Below, piece by piece: positions 36,947-45,747 of a stretch of 64,000 bases of DNA. The stretch's first letter is position 1; each line of letters opens with the position of its first letter. The position numbers were made by a program, and so were the translations under genes. Below the pieces are notes generated by a model. It ran no database searches and was not told where the DNA came from. It was given only the letters and a program-made list of their open reading frames with translations. Location: contig NZ_OZ245785.1 in NCBI RefSeq assembly GCF_965227785.1, positions 2,666,001 to 2,730,000 on the forward strand. The letters run 5' to 3'. The stretch is from Gracilimonas sp965227785. GTDB taxonomy: Bacteria; Bacteroidota; Rhodothermia; Balneolales; Balneolaceae.

Positions 36947-38311
36947 ATGGATCTCTTCGAAGAAAAAAAATCCGGTGGTTTTCAATCTTCTTCCCCAAAA
37001 GATAATCCGCAGTTTAGCGAGCCTTTAGCTACACGGATGCGCCCGCAGTCGCTGGATGAGTTTGCCGGGCAGGGACATTTGGTTGGTGAAGGCAAGATGC
37101 TGCAGCGGATGATTGATACCGGTATCATTGGTTCGCTGATTTTTTACGGACCGCCCAGCTCAGGGAAAACAACACTGGCCCATGTAATCTCCCGGGAAAT
37201 CAAAGCCCAGTTTGAAGTGATAAATGCGGTGCTGGATGGAATCAAAGAGCTGCGTAATGTGGTGGATAAGGCTGAAAAACTGAGAAAGCTAAATGGCCGA
37301 AAGACGATCCTGTTTGTGGACGAGATTCACCGTTGGAATAAAGCCCAGCAGGATGCGCTGCTTCCACACCTTGAATCAGGAATTATAACGCTGGTTGGAG
37401 CCACGACTGAAAATCCATTTTATTCGTTGGTGAACCCACTGCTTTCGCGATGCCAGTTATTTGAGCTGCATCCGTTGACGACCAAAGATGTACGTTTAAT
37501 GCTGAACCGTGCCCTGAAGGATGAAGAGTGCGGACTTGGAGAAAAGAAGATTGATGTTTCTGACGAAGCTTTTAACCATTTGGCAGAAATGGCCGGTGGG
37601 GATATCCGGAACGCATTGAATGCCCTCGAAGTAGCCATTCTTTCCAGTACTCCCGATGATGAAGGGAAGATTACTATCACCCTGGAAGTAGCTAAAGAAA
37701 GTATCCAGCGCCGTAATGTGCGATACGACCGTACTGGCGATGAGCATTATCATTACGCCTCGGCTTTCATTAAATCTATGCGGGGTTCGGATCCGGATGC
37801 GGCTTTGTATTGGATGAATGCCATGCTGGAAGGAGGAGATGATCCGAATTTCATATTCCGGCGCATGTTTATTTTTGCCAGTGAGGATGTAGGTCTGGCG
37901 GAGCCGAATGCCATTACTATTGTGAATTCGTGTCAGGAGGCGTTTATGAAGTGCGGGATGCCGGAGGGAATGTATTTTTTATCTCACGCATGTTTGTATT
38001 TGAGTCAGTGCCCGAAAAGCAACAGTACCAAGGCTATTTTTGAGGTAAACCGGGAAATCAGTGAACGCGGTGTAAAAGACATTCCGCCTTATTTGAAGGA
38101 CAAAACCGCCAACAAGAAAGGGGCAAAATACCTGGGTGTGGAAAATGCTTCCGAAGAATATAAATATCCGCACAGCCATCCAAATAACTGGGTGGAACAG
38201 CAATACCTGCCGGATGAACTAAAAGACAAAAAATGGTATGAAGCAGGTAATCAGGGCAGAGAAGCCTTGTTATGGAAGAAATGGCAGGAAATCAAAAACC
38301 AGGGAGAATGA
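36947..38311 (+). CDS. rarA: replication-associated recombination protein A (AAA+)
   Basis: RarA (MgsA) is an AAA+ clamp-loader-like ATPase that acts at stalled replication forks. The Walker A motif is FYGPPSSGKTTLAHVI, Walker B is TILFVDEIHRWNKAQQDALL and sensor 1 is LVGATTENPFYSLVNPLLSR. The C-terminal MgsA tetramerisation region includes NFIFRRMFIFASEDVGLAEP. The ATG at 36947 gives a 454-residue protein that starts MDLFEEKK; the longer frame from 36872 runs into the duplicated repeat and is rejected. Confidence 0.95.
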   Translation: MDLFEEKKSGGFQSSSPKDNPQFSEPLATRMRPQSLDEFAGQGHLVGEGKMLQRMIDTGIIGSLIFYGPPSSGKTTLAHVISREIKAQFEVINAVLDGIKELRNVVDKAEKLRKLNGRKTILFVDEIHRWNKAQQDALLPHLESGIITLVGATTENPFYSLVNPLLSRCQLFELHPLTTKDVRLMLNRALKDEECGLGEKKIDVSDEAFNHLAEMAGGDIRNALNALEVAILSSTPDDEGKITITLEVAKESIQRRNVRYDRTGDEHYHYASAFIKSMRGSDPDAALYWMNAMLEGGDDPNFIFRRMFIFASEDVGLAEPNAITIVNSCQEAFMKCGMPEGMYFLSHACLYLSQCPKSNSTKAIFEVNREISERGVKDIPPYLKDKTANKKGAKYLGVENASEEYKYPHSHPNNWVEQQYLPDELKDKKWYEAGNQGREALLWKKWQEIKNQGE

Positions 38312-38321
38312 TTTTAAATGA

Positions 38322-38355
38322 AACGTAGAGACACAAAAGCTTGTGTCTCTACGTT
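38322..38355. repeat. perfect 15-bp palindrome after rarA
   Basis: AACGTAGAGACACAA and its exact complement are separated by AAGC. It resembles the GTAGAGAC palindromes dispersed in many Bacteroidota and cyanobacterial genomes (from memory). It may also act as a terminator, although no T-tract follows. Confidence 0.75.
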
Positions 38356-38441
38356 GGTTTGGCATTAAACATTTTTTCCATGGTTTTCTGATGCAGATCT
38401 AAATCGTCCTCATCAAATAAAACAAACCGGATGGTTTTCAC
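38349..38441 (-). CDS. possible gene remnant, 30 codons
   Basis: A frame reading VKTIRFVLFDEDDLDLHQKT with GTG as the only possible start ends at a TAG located within the rarA-side palindrome. The composition looks protein-like, but the frame is short, has no Shine-Dalgarno, and may be a fragment cut off by the palindrome. No family recognised. Confidence 0.2.
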   Translation of the reverse strand: MKTIRFVLFDEDDLDLHQKTMEKMFNAKPT

Positions 38442-38533
38442 ATGTTTTTGTCACGAACTATGAAATGGAATGTTTTTTTAAAGGAATTGGTATGTTGAAG
38501 GTGAATACAAAGTCAGTTTTTAAAACAGCATTA

Positions 38534-39097
38534 ATGAATCTAAAAATTATCAGCAGTACCGATCGTCCTAATTCCAATGCCCTCAAAGTTTCTCGCTATG
38601 TGAAGGGATTGTATGAGAAAAAGGGTGCGGATACAGAGGTTATCAGCCTGCAGGATTTCCCTTTGGAAGAAGTGGTAGGCGGAAGGTATGGTAGAAAGTT
38701 ACCGGCCATAGAAGAATTCAGAGAACCTGTATTGAATGCAGACGGATTGATTTTTGTGATTCCGGAATACAATGGCAGTTTTCCCGGTATTTTAAAAATG
38801 TTTATAGACTACTTGCCATTTCCGGAGGCCTTCGAGAAAATGCCCATGGCTTTTATAGGTGAGGCAAACGGTGCATTTGGTGGGCTGCGTGCCGTTGAAC
38901 AATTTCAGATGGTAGCCAATTACAGGAATGCTCTGCAGTTCCCGGAGCGGGTATTTATACCGCGGGTAAAAAAAGAATTTTCGGAAATCGAAGGTATCAG
39001 GGATGAGTTCAAGCAAAGCCTGCTCGAATCACAAGTGGAGAACTTTGTGAAATTTGTGGAATCCGTTAAGCAAAAAGAGATGGATCAGCTGGTCTGA
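38534..39097 (+). CDS. NADPH-dependent FMN reductase family protein
   Basis: The 187-residue flavodoxin-like protein has the family's FMN phosphate loop (LKIISSTDRPNSNALKVSRYV) and the central GLIFVIPEYNGSFPGILKMFIDYL, the hallmark PEYN motif. It likely reduces FMN or quinones using NAD(P)H. The ATG at 38534 places the fold's first strand at the N-terminus; the longer frame from 38465 lacks family support. It converges on the response regulator gene with a 4-bp gap. Confidence 0.88.
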   Translation: MNLKIISSTDRPNSNALKVSRYVKGLYEKKGADTEVISLQDFPLEEVVGGRYGRKLPAIEEFREPVLNADGLIFVIPEYNGSFPGILKMFIDYLPFPEAFEKMPMAFIGEANGAFGGLRAVEQFQMVANYRNALQFPERVFIPRVKKEFSEIEGIRDEFKQSLLESQVENFVKFVESVKQKEMDQLV

Positions 39098-39101
39098 TTT
39101 C

Positions 39102-39806
39102 CTACCCGTTCCTGAGCATATATCCAACCCCGTGCAAGGTAATCAGGTACCGAGGATCGTCGGGATGTACTTCGATCTTTGCTCTTAGCTTCGAAATGTG
39201 AACGTCCACCGTTCGGGTGTTTGTGCTAAACTCATAGCGCCAAACTTTTTCCAGCAGCTCATCCCGGGATATAGGTTCGTTGGCACTTTTCAGTAAATAG
39301 CGAATCAGTTCCACTTCTCGGGATGTTAGCTCAATTTCCTCTCCATCTGGACGGTGAACCACAGACTCATGCAGGTCAATCTTTATCGAACCCAATTGCA
39401 GGATGTCCACTTCGCCGGAGGTAGAATATGTGCCGGCCCGGCGGAGTCGGGCTTCAATCCGGGCAAGAAGTTCTTTTACACCAAACGGCTTGGTCAAGTA
39501 GTCATCGGCTCCAAGGTTCAGTCCTTTAACTTTATCGGGCTCCTGGTCTTTGGCTGTTAGCATGATGACAGGAAAAGTAAATTTGTTGTCCCGAATTTCC
39601 TCCAGAATATCATAGCCGCTTTTACCGGGAAGCATAATATCAAGAATCATGATGTCCGGCTTATGCTCTTTCACCATTTCAACAGCTTGAGTACCCTCTT
39701 CGCTAACTAAAACATCGTACCCTTCACTTTCCAATGTATCCCGAAGTGTGAAAACAAGGCTTGGCTCGTCTTCCACAACGAGCACTTTCATGCGTTTATC
39801 CGACAT
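39102..39806 (-). CDS. OmpR/PhoB-family response regulator
   Basis: The 234-residue protein has an N-terminal receiver with the acidic pair at VVEDEPS, phosphoacceptor Asp56 (IMILDIMLPG), the Thr in IMLTAKD and the Lys in DYLTKPFG. A C-terminal winged helix follows (LTSREVELIRYLL, TNTRTVDVHISKLRAKI). It binds DNA, typically as dimers on 11-bp direct repeats. Its start overlaps the end of the sensor kinase gene by 11 bp, so the pair is translationally coupled. The GTTAAC array at 26.8 kb has the geometry expected for this family, but no link is shown. Confidence 0.94.
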   Translation of the reverse strand: MSDKRMKVLVVEDEPSLVFTLRDTLESEGYDVLVSEEGTQAVEMVKEHKPDIMILDIMLPGKSGYDILEEIRDNKFTFPVIMLTAKDQEPDKVKGLNLGADDYLTKPFGVKELLARIEARLRRAGTYSTSGEVDILQLGSIKIDLHESVVHRPDGEEIELTSREVELIRYLLKSANEPISRDELLEKVWRYEFSTNTRTVDVHISKLRAKIEVHPDDPRYLITLHGVGYMLRNG

Positions 39807-41523
39807 AATGTGTGTGCTTACTTAGATTTTCTGTTGGTGAGGATCCGGTCTGTACGTTTTGAAGCTGCTCTTTTGAAACATCATTCTTGTCCAATTTAGG
39901 AAATCTTACAATAAATGTTGTGCCTTTGCCGGAACTACTTTTCACTTCAATTTTTCCGCCATTCAGGCTAACCATATTCCGTACGATACTTAATCCCAAC
40001 CCATGTCCTTTAATTTTGGTGCTCTTCGAATCGGAATCGTCAACCCGGTAAAACTTTTTAAAGATACTCCTTTGTTCTTTTTTTGGAATCCCGATTCCGC
40101 GATCTGAAATGCTGAAAAAGACTGAATCATTATTAGATGAAATCTGATACTCAATGCATTTTTCATCCTTGCTGTATTTTATGGCATTTTCTGTCAGGTT
40201 ATTGACAATGGTTTCAAAGCTGTCGCTGTCAATCATGCATAAATCTTCCTCGGCTGAAGATTTGAACTTCACTTCAAAACCTTTGTTCTCGATATACTCC
40301 CGGTTTTCGTTCAGGAATTTATTCATCAGGTTGTGAATGTTGTATGGGGCAGCTTTGATCATATTCTGGCCGGAATCAACCCGGGCCACATCCAGAAGTT
40401 TCTCAATCATGCTTCTCAACCGGATGGATTCGTTATAGATATGCTCGCCATACTGCTTCAGGCGTTTGGGTTCAGTAACACGGCCATCCGAGATATTTTC
40501 ACCAGCCGCCTGCATTACAGCAAGTGGTGTTTTCAATTCATGAGTTACGTTGGCGAGAAAGCTGGCTTGCCGCTGTGCAAGGTGGCGTTCACGCTGAGCC
40601 GTGACAAACATAAAGATGAGCGCTCCCCCCAGGAACAAAACAGCCACACCAAGTACGATCAGGTTTTTGATCAGGGTTTCGTTATATGCATTGGTAACAG
40701 GTGCATCCAGGAAAGCAAGGTTCAACGACCAGTTGTCGAAGAATCCGGAGCCGGAAAAGCCCATTACATGATCCCTGAGGTCACGGTCATATTCAATAGT
40801 AGTATCGTTGGTAGCCAATACCCTGTTGTTGGTCCAGTCGCGAACCCAAACCACTATCCCGGTCTCTTCGCTTTTACCGAAGTAGTTGGTCAGGATAGGA
40901 GGAAGAACCTCATTTACAATGTAATCTTCATTCAAAGTGAGGGTGATATATCCAATCATCCGGCTTTCAGAAAGATTGATAAGGCCGATATTCAGGCTGC
41001 GATGAGTATCAAACTCAAAGTTATTATTCCACCGGTAATTGAAGTCGTTAAGTTGAATTTTGGTTTTGGTACGTGCCAGCCCCACCCCGTCACAAACTAA
41101 ATCCGGGTAGTTATCGGTAGGAGTGATTTGATTGTTTGCAGCATCGTATTCGTAAATAGAGTTATTGGAATCGCAGGGATCTACATTTTCAGGGGTAAAA
41201 TAAATACTGTTGAAATATGGGCTTTTGGATGAGCGGGTAAGTACTTGCTGAAAGTTTTCGGGGAGCTGACCGGTTTGTTGAAGGGAGCTTTCGATGGGCT
41301 CAAGTTCAATCCGGTATAATCCCCTAAGGGGTTCGAGAATTTGGTTTCTCACCGTATCGTTGATTTCATCAAGTTGATCAATTCGGCGTTCCTCTTCGCT
41401 TTCAACCATACGGTCTCTGAGGTCGTATAGCGAAAGTACATTCATGCCGGTGAGGGCAATGATAGCGGAGAGCCCGAGCATCAATAAAATCCAGCGAAAA
41501 GCTCTGTTTCGTAAAATTTTCAT
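39796..41523 (-). CDS. membrane sensor histidine kinase
   Basis: The 575-residue kinase has two transmembrane segments (about residues 12-32 and 285-308) that enclose a 250-residue extracytoplasmic sensor region with no recognised domain name. The dimerisation box is FLANVTHELKTPLAVM (His about 327). The ATPase domain shows NNLTENAIKYS (N box), SDRGIGIPKKEQ (G1) and GHGLGLSIVRNMVSLNGG (G2). It is the first gene of a two-gene operon with the OmpR-type regulator. The signal is unknown. Confidence 0.93.
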   Translation of the reverse strand: MKILRNRAFRWILLMLGLSAIIALTGMNVLSLYDLRDRMVESEEERRIDQLDEINDTVRNQILEPLRGLYRIELEPIESSLQQTGQLPENFQQVLTRSSKSPYFNSIYFTPENVDPCDSNNSIYEYDAANNQITPTDNYPDLVCDGVGLARTKTKIQLNDFNYRWNNNFEFDTHRSLNIGLINLSESRMIGYITLTLNEDYIVNEVLPPILTNYFGKSEETGIVVWVRDWTNNRVLATNDTTIEYDRDLRDHVMGFSGSGFFDNWSLNLAFLDAPVTNAYNETLIKNLIVLGVAVLFLGGALIFMFVTAQRERHLAQRQASFLANVTHELKTPLAVMQAAGENISDGRVTEPKRLKQYGEHIYNESIRLRSMIEKLLDVARVDSGQNMIKAAPYNIHNLMNKFLNENREYIENKGFEVKFKSSAEEDLCMIDSDSFETIVNNLTENAIKYSKDEKCIEYQISSNNDSVFFSISDRGIGIPKKEQRSIFKKFYRVDDSDSKSTKIKGHGLGLSIVRNMVSLNGGKIEVKSSSGKGTTFIVRFPKLDKNDVSKEQLQNVQTGSSPTENLSKHTHYVG

Positions 41524-41604
41524 ATAGAGTGGTTGTGAACCTTAACGCCCTGAATATAGCATTTAGTGATTTTGCAAGAACTCAAATTTGGTAAAAATAA
41601 TCAC

Positions 41605-41636
41605 CAATAAAAAAGCCCTCCGGTGAGAAGGGCTTT
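41605..41636 (-). terminator. terminator after the second M1 peptidase
   Basis: On the - strand AAAGCCCT-N9-AGGGCTTT runs into a T-tract. It lies 40 bp past the stop of the M1 peptidase gene and before the kinase gene. Confidence 0.85.
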
Positions 41637-41675
41637 CTGAAGTTTAAATAACAGATTCGATGTTCATTAAGCTGG

Positions 41676-43685
41676 CTATCGAAGCCAAATGTTATTCTCT
41701 CGATTTGTATCCGGGAAATAGTGGTCGGCATCAATTTCAACTCTGGTAACCCCGGCCGGTGCATCTAAAGTAACAGAAGTAGTGCGCTTGCCCATCATCC
41801 AGTCATCCACATCAATTCGTGTGGTTGTTTCAGAGCCATCGTCAAAAGTGATGGTGAGATCAACAGGCATCACTGCTTTTCCTAAATCTTCTATGGTTAT
41901 AGTTACCTGACCATCGTCTTCGGTGACATCTGCAATAGCCTGATCCAGGGTCCAGGTTTCAAAATACCAGGATCGCCAGAACCAGTCGAGCTCTCTGCCC
42001 GAAACATCCTCAAAGGTGTTAAACATATCATAAGGTGTTGGATGTTTGTATGCCCAGCGATTCATGAAACTGGTCCATGCTTCTTTAAACAAGTCATCAC
42101 CCAGTACACCCTGCAAGGCAATCAAAACCGTAGCGGGTTTTGGATAAGATGCCACGCCATAAGCCGGACCCGGATAGTGGTAATCGGACCAGCGCATAAT
42201 TTCACCTTCCAGGTAGCTGCCCGCTATGGGAAGATAACTGTTGAATTCTTCGAGCCGGCTGAAGCTATCGGGAAATTTATCCCAGCGGGCATGTGCTTCG
42301 TGAAAAGTGGTAGCTCCTTCATCCATCCAGGCATGGCGGCGTTCATTGTTGCTCACAATCATTGGAATCCACATATGGGCAATTTCGTGAGCGGTTACAT
42401 TATATAAAGCCTGCCTCTTTTGGGATAAAGGGATATTCGGGTTTGGGTTGTTATAGCTGCCCATGATTGTCATCATGGGAAATTCCATGCCACCGCCAAT
42501 GATGCCAGCTCCCTCAACGGAAGTCATGTGAGGCCATGGGTAAGGAATGCTTGTATAGTCTGACAAGAAAGAAATAGAGTGAGCCGTGTAATCAGCAGCT
42601 TCTTTCCAAAGTGGAGCTGATTCTCTCCAGAAAGCATTAATCGTAGAATAATCTTCACTTCCATCGCCGTCCACATCTCCGACCGGGGTTTGCAGTGCGT
42701 CCCATTGTGATTGAGAAGTGGCACTGAAGGCGACATCGCGGACCTTGTCGGCCTTAAATCGCCAGGTTAGTGTTCCGTCTTCACCGGATATCGTTGAGCT
42801 TCCAAAATCATTGATTTCAACAACTGAAACTACTGTGTCAGATTGTTGGGCTGTATTATATCTGTCGAGGACAGCAGGCGCTAAGACTTCCTCCGGATTC
42901 AAAAACTCACCGGTACTCATAACCAACCATTGTTCAGGAGCTTTAATATTTATTTCGTAGTCTCCAAAGTCGTGGTAAAATTCGGCATTGCCTGTAAAGT
43001 CATCTCCAAACCATCCGTGGACGTCATCATAAGTAGATATATGTGGAAACCAATAAGCGATAAAAAACAGGTTATTTCGGCTGTAGCCCATTCGTCCGCT
43101 CGCACCCGCTTGCGGAACTTTAAAATTCCAGTCAATTTCGAGTTCGGTAGTTTGTCCGGGTAAAATCCGCTCATTCGGATAAACGACCAGATTTGTACCC
43201 TGCTCTACATACGTTGGGCGACTTCGTTTCATGCCGGCAATATCTTCACCGCCAATGGAAACCCGCGTGATATTCATGCCACCGGTAATCTCCACTATTT
43301 CTTTACGGGGCACTCCTTCTTTGTGGAGGTTCTGAGCCAGCTCAAAAAGAATATAGTTCAAAGTATCGGGTGAATGATTAGTGTAGGTGATATCAGCTTC
43401 ACCGTAAAGCATGGTGTCGGCGGGCACTAACTCTGTGTCAATTTTATAAGAATAGGTGTTGGTGAAATATTCTGAGCCCGGAGTTCCTTCAAAAGTACGG
43501 AAGCCATCTTCAACGGCTTGCTGAAAGTCCCAAGGTTCTTCAATCTCGTAAGGAATGGGCCGTTCCGGCTTGAAGCTTTGTCCCTCAGTAGTGGAGGTAT
43601 CGGGCAAAGTGGTGGTTTTTGATGGCGAACATGCCGCTAATACGGTGATCGTTACAATCAGGAATCCCGAAAGCGATGATTTCAT
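41676..43685 (-). CDS. M1-family metallopeptidase lipoprotein
   Basis: This is a second M1 (gluzincin) peptidase, distinct from the one at 1.4 kb. It is 669 residues with lipobox VLAAC (Cys19). The zinc site HEIAHMWIPMI is followed after 18 residues by the Glu of WMDEGATTFHEAH. The substrate loop reads GGGMEFPMM in place of GAMEN. A catalytic Tyr probably lies in YHYPGPAYGVASYP. This shorter, two-domain form without the ERAP1-like C-terminus is common among Bacteroidota secreted M1 peptidases. It is monocistronic, with its own terminator. Confidence 0.9.
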   Translation of the reverse strand: MKSSLSGFLIVTITVLAACSPSKTTTLPDTSTTEGQSFKPERPIPYEIEEPWDFQQAVEDGFRTFEGTPGSEYFTNTYSYKIDTELVPADTMLYGEADITYTNHSPDTLNYILFELAQNLHKEGVPRKEIVEITGGMNITRVSIGGEDIAGMKRSRPTYVEQGTNLVVYPNERILPGQTTELEIDWNFKVPQAGASGRMGYSRNNLFFIAYWFPHISTYDDVHGWFGDDFTGNAEFYHDFGDYEINIKAPEQWLVMSTGEFLNPEEVLAPAVLDRYNTAQQSDTVVSVVEINDFGSSTISGEDGTLTWRFKADKVRDVAFSATSQSQWDALQTPVGDVDGDGSEDYSTINAFWRESAPLWKEAADYTAHSISFLSDYTSIPYPWPHMTSVEGAGIIGGGMEFPMMTIMGSYNNPNPNIPLSQKRQALYNVTAHEIAHMWIPMIVSNNERRHAWMDEGATTFHEAHARWDKFPDSFSRLEEFNSYLPIAGSYLEGEIMRWSDYHYPGPAYGVASYPKPATVLIALQGVLGDDLFKEAWTSFMNRWAYKHPTPYDMFNTFEDVSGRELDWFWRSWYFETWTLDQAIADVTEDDGQVTITIEDLGKAVMPVDLTITFDDGSETTTRIDVDDWMMGKRTTSVTLDAPAGVTRVEIDADHYFPDTNRENNIWLR

Positions 43686-43739
43686 AATGTGGTATCGTTT
43701 GGTTGGTCAGAAAGGAAACAGGTATGAAACGGGACGAAA

Positions 43740-44126
43740 CTACTTGTGAATTTTCTTATAATTTCTCTCAATAGAGTCTTTCAAGTCATTAAATTCAATA
43801 GGCTTAACCAAATAGTCAAGATACTCGGTTTCCTTAGCTCTTTGAACATGATGAGGATCTGAATTCCCGGTGATATAGATGACGGGCACATCCGAAAATT
43901 TGCGAATTTCTTTCATAGCATCGATACCGTCAATTTCCCCTTCAAGAGAAATATCCATTAAGATGAGGTCCGGTTTAATCTTCTGAGCTACTTCGATGGC
44001 TGTTTTACCATATACGAGTTCCCCTTCCGCGTCATAACCCAATTTTTCAAGGTAGCTTTCATACAGAAGATTCAGAATCAGATCGTCTTCAACGATCATA
44101 ACAGTTTTATTCTGTTTCTTGTCCAT
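43740..44126 (-). CDS. single-domain (CheY-like) response regulator
   Basis: A 128-residue stand-alone receiver: acidic pair in MIVEDDLILN, phosphoacceptor Asp58 (LILMDISLEG), Thr in VIYITGNSDPHH and Lys in DYLVKPIEF. The EGEIDGIDAM insertion after the Asp is typical of receivers paired with HWE/HisKA_2-type kinases. No partner is adjacent on the host side; a HisKA_2 kinase lies 12 kb away on the island, and pairing with it is only a guess. This is the last host gene before the tRNA junction. Confidence 0.92.
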   Translation of the reverse strand: MDKKQNKTVMIVEDDLILNLLYESYLEKLGYDAEGELVYGKTAIEVAQKIKPDLILMDISLEGEIDGIDAMKEIRKFSDVPVIYITGNSDPHHVQRAKETEYLDYLVKPIEFNDLKDSIERNYKKIHK

Positions 44127-44270
44127 CTCGTTCCATTAATTTTCATTGCCTTATAAGCAACAGGGCAAATAATAACATGAATTAATATTAAACGAAATTT
44201 TCTAATAAAAAAATTTAGTGGTTAAATAAAGTAAACAGTCAATTTATGGGGTATAAGAAGAGAATAAATA

Positions 44271-44307
44271 AAAAAAGCCTGCTACTCTGTTCTGAGAAGC
44301 AGGCTTT
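44271..44307 (-). terminator. terminator of the interrupted tRNA-Leu gene
   Basis: On the - strand AAAGCCTGCT-N14-AGCAGGCTTT is followed by a T-tract. It lies 7 bp past the 3' end of the tRNA fragment, as expected for the original host tRNA transcript. Confidence 0.85.
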
Positions 44308-44313
44308 GAAAAG

Positions 44314-44374
44314 TACCGCCGGTCGGACTCGAACCGACACGGGCATTTTAATACCCATTGGATTTTAAGTCCAA
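44314..44374 (-). tRNA. tRNA-Leu(UAA) 3' fragment (attachment site remnant)
   Basis: Read on the - strand this is the anticodon arm (TTGGA-CTTAAAA-TCCAA, anticodon TAA), a long class II variable arm, the T arm (GTCGG-TTCGAGT-CCGAC) and the 3' acceptor strand ending GGCGGTA. No acceptor 5' strand or D arm lies upstream, so the gene is cut at the anticodon stem. An integrase starts 170 bp away. This is what an attL junction looks like when an element enters a tRNA 3' half; the intact tRNA should be at the other end. Confidence 0.85.
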
Positions 44375-44490
44375 AAAGTCCAAATAACTACCTGTTTCAG
44401 TTTCTCCGTAAATGTAACGTAAATCTTTGCCTATCAGTGGGTAAAAGGTTATTATTAGTTTCCAATTGTAACAGAGTGTAATAATATTTT

Positions 44491-44527
44491 GTTACCCCAG
44501 TGTTACCCCACAGAGCTGTGGGGTAAC
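44491..44527. promoter_or_regulatory. three GTTACCCCA sites upstream of the integrase
   Basis: Two direct copies (44491-44499 and 44502-44510) and one inverted copy (44519-44527) lie just before the integrase start. The last two form a perfect 12-bp dyad, GTTACCCCACAG against CTGTGGGGTAAC, with 2 bp between. They may be integrase arm sites or an operator that represses int. Confidence 0.6.
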
Positions 44528-44543
44528 AGAAAAAGAGCATATA

Positions 44544-45746
44544 ATGGAAAAGAGCTTAACAGATGCATACGTGAAAGCCGTAACATCACCAAAACGAATT
44601 GAGATATTTGATACCTCAAAATCCGGACTGGCTTTGAGGGTAAATCCCTCTGGATATAAATCTTTTTTTTACCGCTACCGGCATGGAGGAAAGATCAAAA
44701 GGTACACTATTGGGAGCTATCCATCAGTTAGCTTGGCTGATGCCCGGCGCCGGGCTGATGAACTTAGAGTACAGGTGCATGCTGGGAAAGATCCCCAAGG
44801 AGAAAAGCAAAGACTAAAAAATAAAGAGGCACCTAAAACAATTGGTGAACTGGCTGATCTATTCGAGAAAGAGTATATCGAACGAGAGCTTAAGGAGAGT
44901 ACCCAATCTTCTTACAAATCACGATTAAACAAAATCAGGAAGAAGTTTAGTAAGTACTCTGTAGATGAAGTTACCAGGGGAGATGTGAAACGATTCCTGA
45001 AAAAGATTGCCGATAAGCAGCCTTACAATGCCAACCGGATACAGGCTATCTTCTCCAAGATGTATTCCTTCGCATTTGAAGAAGAGTTCACGGATAACCA
45101 TCCACTAAAACGGCTTTCTAAATTTGGGGAGGAAGAAACCCGAGACACCAACTACTACCCGGAGGACATCCGGAACATTTGGCAAGCCATAGAGCAGGAG
45201 AGGGAGCCAACGCAAAGCCTTTTGAAGGTGCTCCTCATTACCGGCCAACGACTTGGGGAAACCTCACGCATGAAGTGGACTGATATTGATACAGAAAACG
45301 CGTTGTGGATTATACCCAAGAAAGAAACGAAAGGGGATCGAGTTCATGTAGTACCGCTGTCTGAAAAAGCCATTGAAGTGTTGGAGTACTTACACGAGCT
45401 CACCGGAGATAAGGTGTATGTATTCAACTCTCCCAAGAAAGACGGCCAGCCACTTTCCTATTTCAGGCAGGTGATGGATCGGGTTGAAGAAGTAGCGGAG
45501 CTCGAAGATTTCAGGCTCCACGACCTGAGGCATATTGTGGCAACGAACATGCAGCGACTTAAGATCGACTTTATGCACATTGGAAAAGTACTAAACCATA
45601 AAGGGATGGCTAAAGAGAATATCGTTACCTCCAGGTACATTGATTACGATTATTTGGATGAAAAAAAGGAAGCATTGCAGAAATGGAGCAATGAACTGGA
45701 CCGTATTATTTCAGGGAAGAAAGCTAAAGTATTTAAGATAGGGTGA
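44544..45746 (+). CDS. int: P4-type tyrosine integrase
   Basis: This enzyme performs site-specific recombination into the tRNA-Leu gene. The 400-residue protein has an N-terminal DUF4102-like arm-binding domain (SGLALRVNPSGYKSFFYRYR, SYPSVSLADARRRADE), a core-binding SAM-like domain (about residues 98-175) and the catalytic domain. Catalytic residues are Arg in TGQRLGETSRMKW, His and Arg in RLHDLRHIVATNM, and the Tyr in VTSRYIDYDY (about 364). It starts 170 bp from the tRNA fragment, reading away from it. The next gene begins 1 bp after its stop. Confidence 0.94.
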   Translation: MEKSLTDAYVKAVTSPKRIEIFDTSKSGLALRVNPSGYKSFFYRYRHGGKIKRYTIGSYPSVSLADARRRADELRVQVHAGKDPQGEKQRLKNKEAPKTIGELADLFEKEYIERELKESTQSSYKSRLNKIRKKFSKYSVDEVTRGDVKRFLKKIADKQPYNANRIQAIFSKMYSFAFEEEFTDNHPLKRLSKFGEEETRDTNYYPEDIRNIWQAIEQEREPTQSLLKVLLITGQRLGETSRMKWTDIDTENALWIIPKKETKGDRVHVVPLSEKAIEVLEYLHELTGDKVYVFNSPKKDGQPLSYFRQVMDRVEEVAELEDFRLHDLRHIVATNMQRLKIDFMHIGKVLNHKGMAKENIVTSRYIDYDYLDEKKEALQKWSNELDRIISGKKAKVFKIG

Positions 45747-45747
45747 T

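Noticed and set aside
40333..41100. Long open frame antisense to the sensor kinase (255 codons)
   Set aside because: It overlaps a well-supported kinase gene and shows no domain or start signal of its own.
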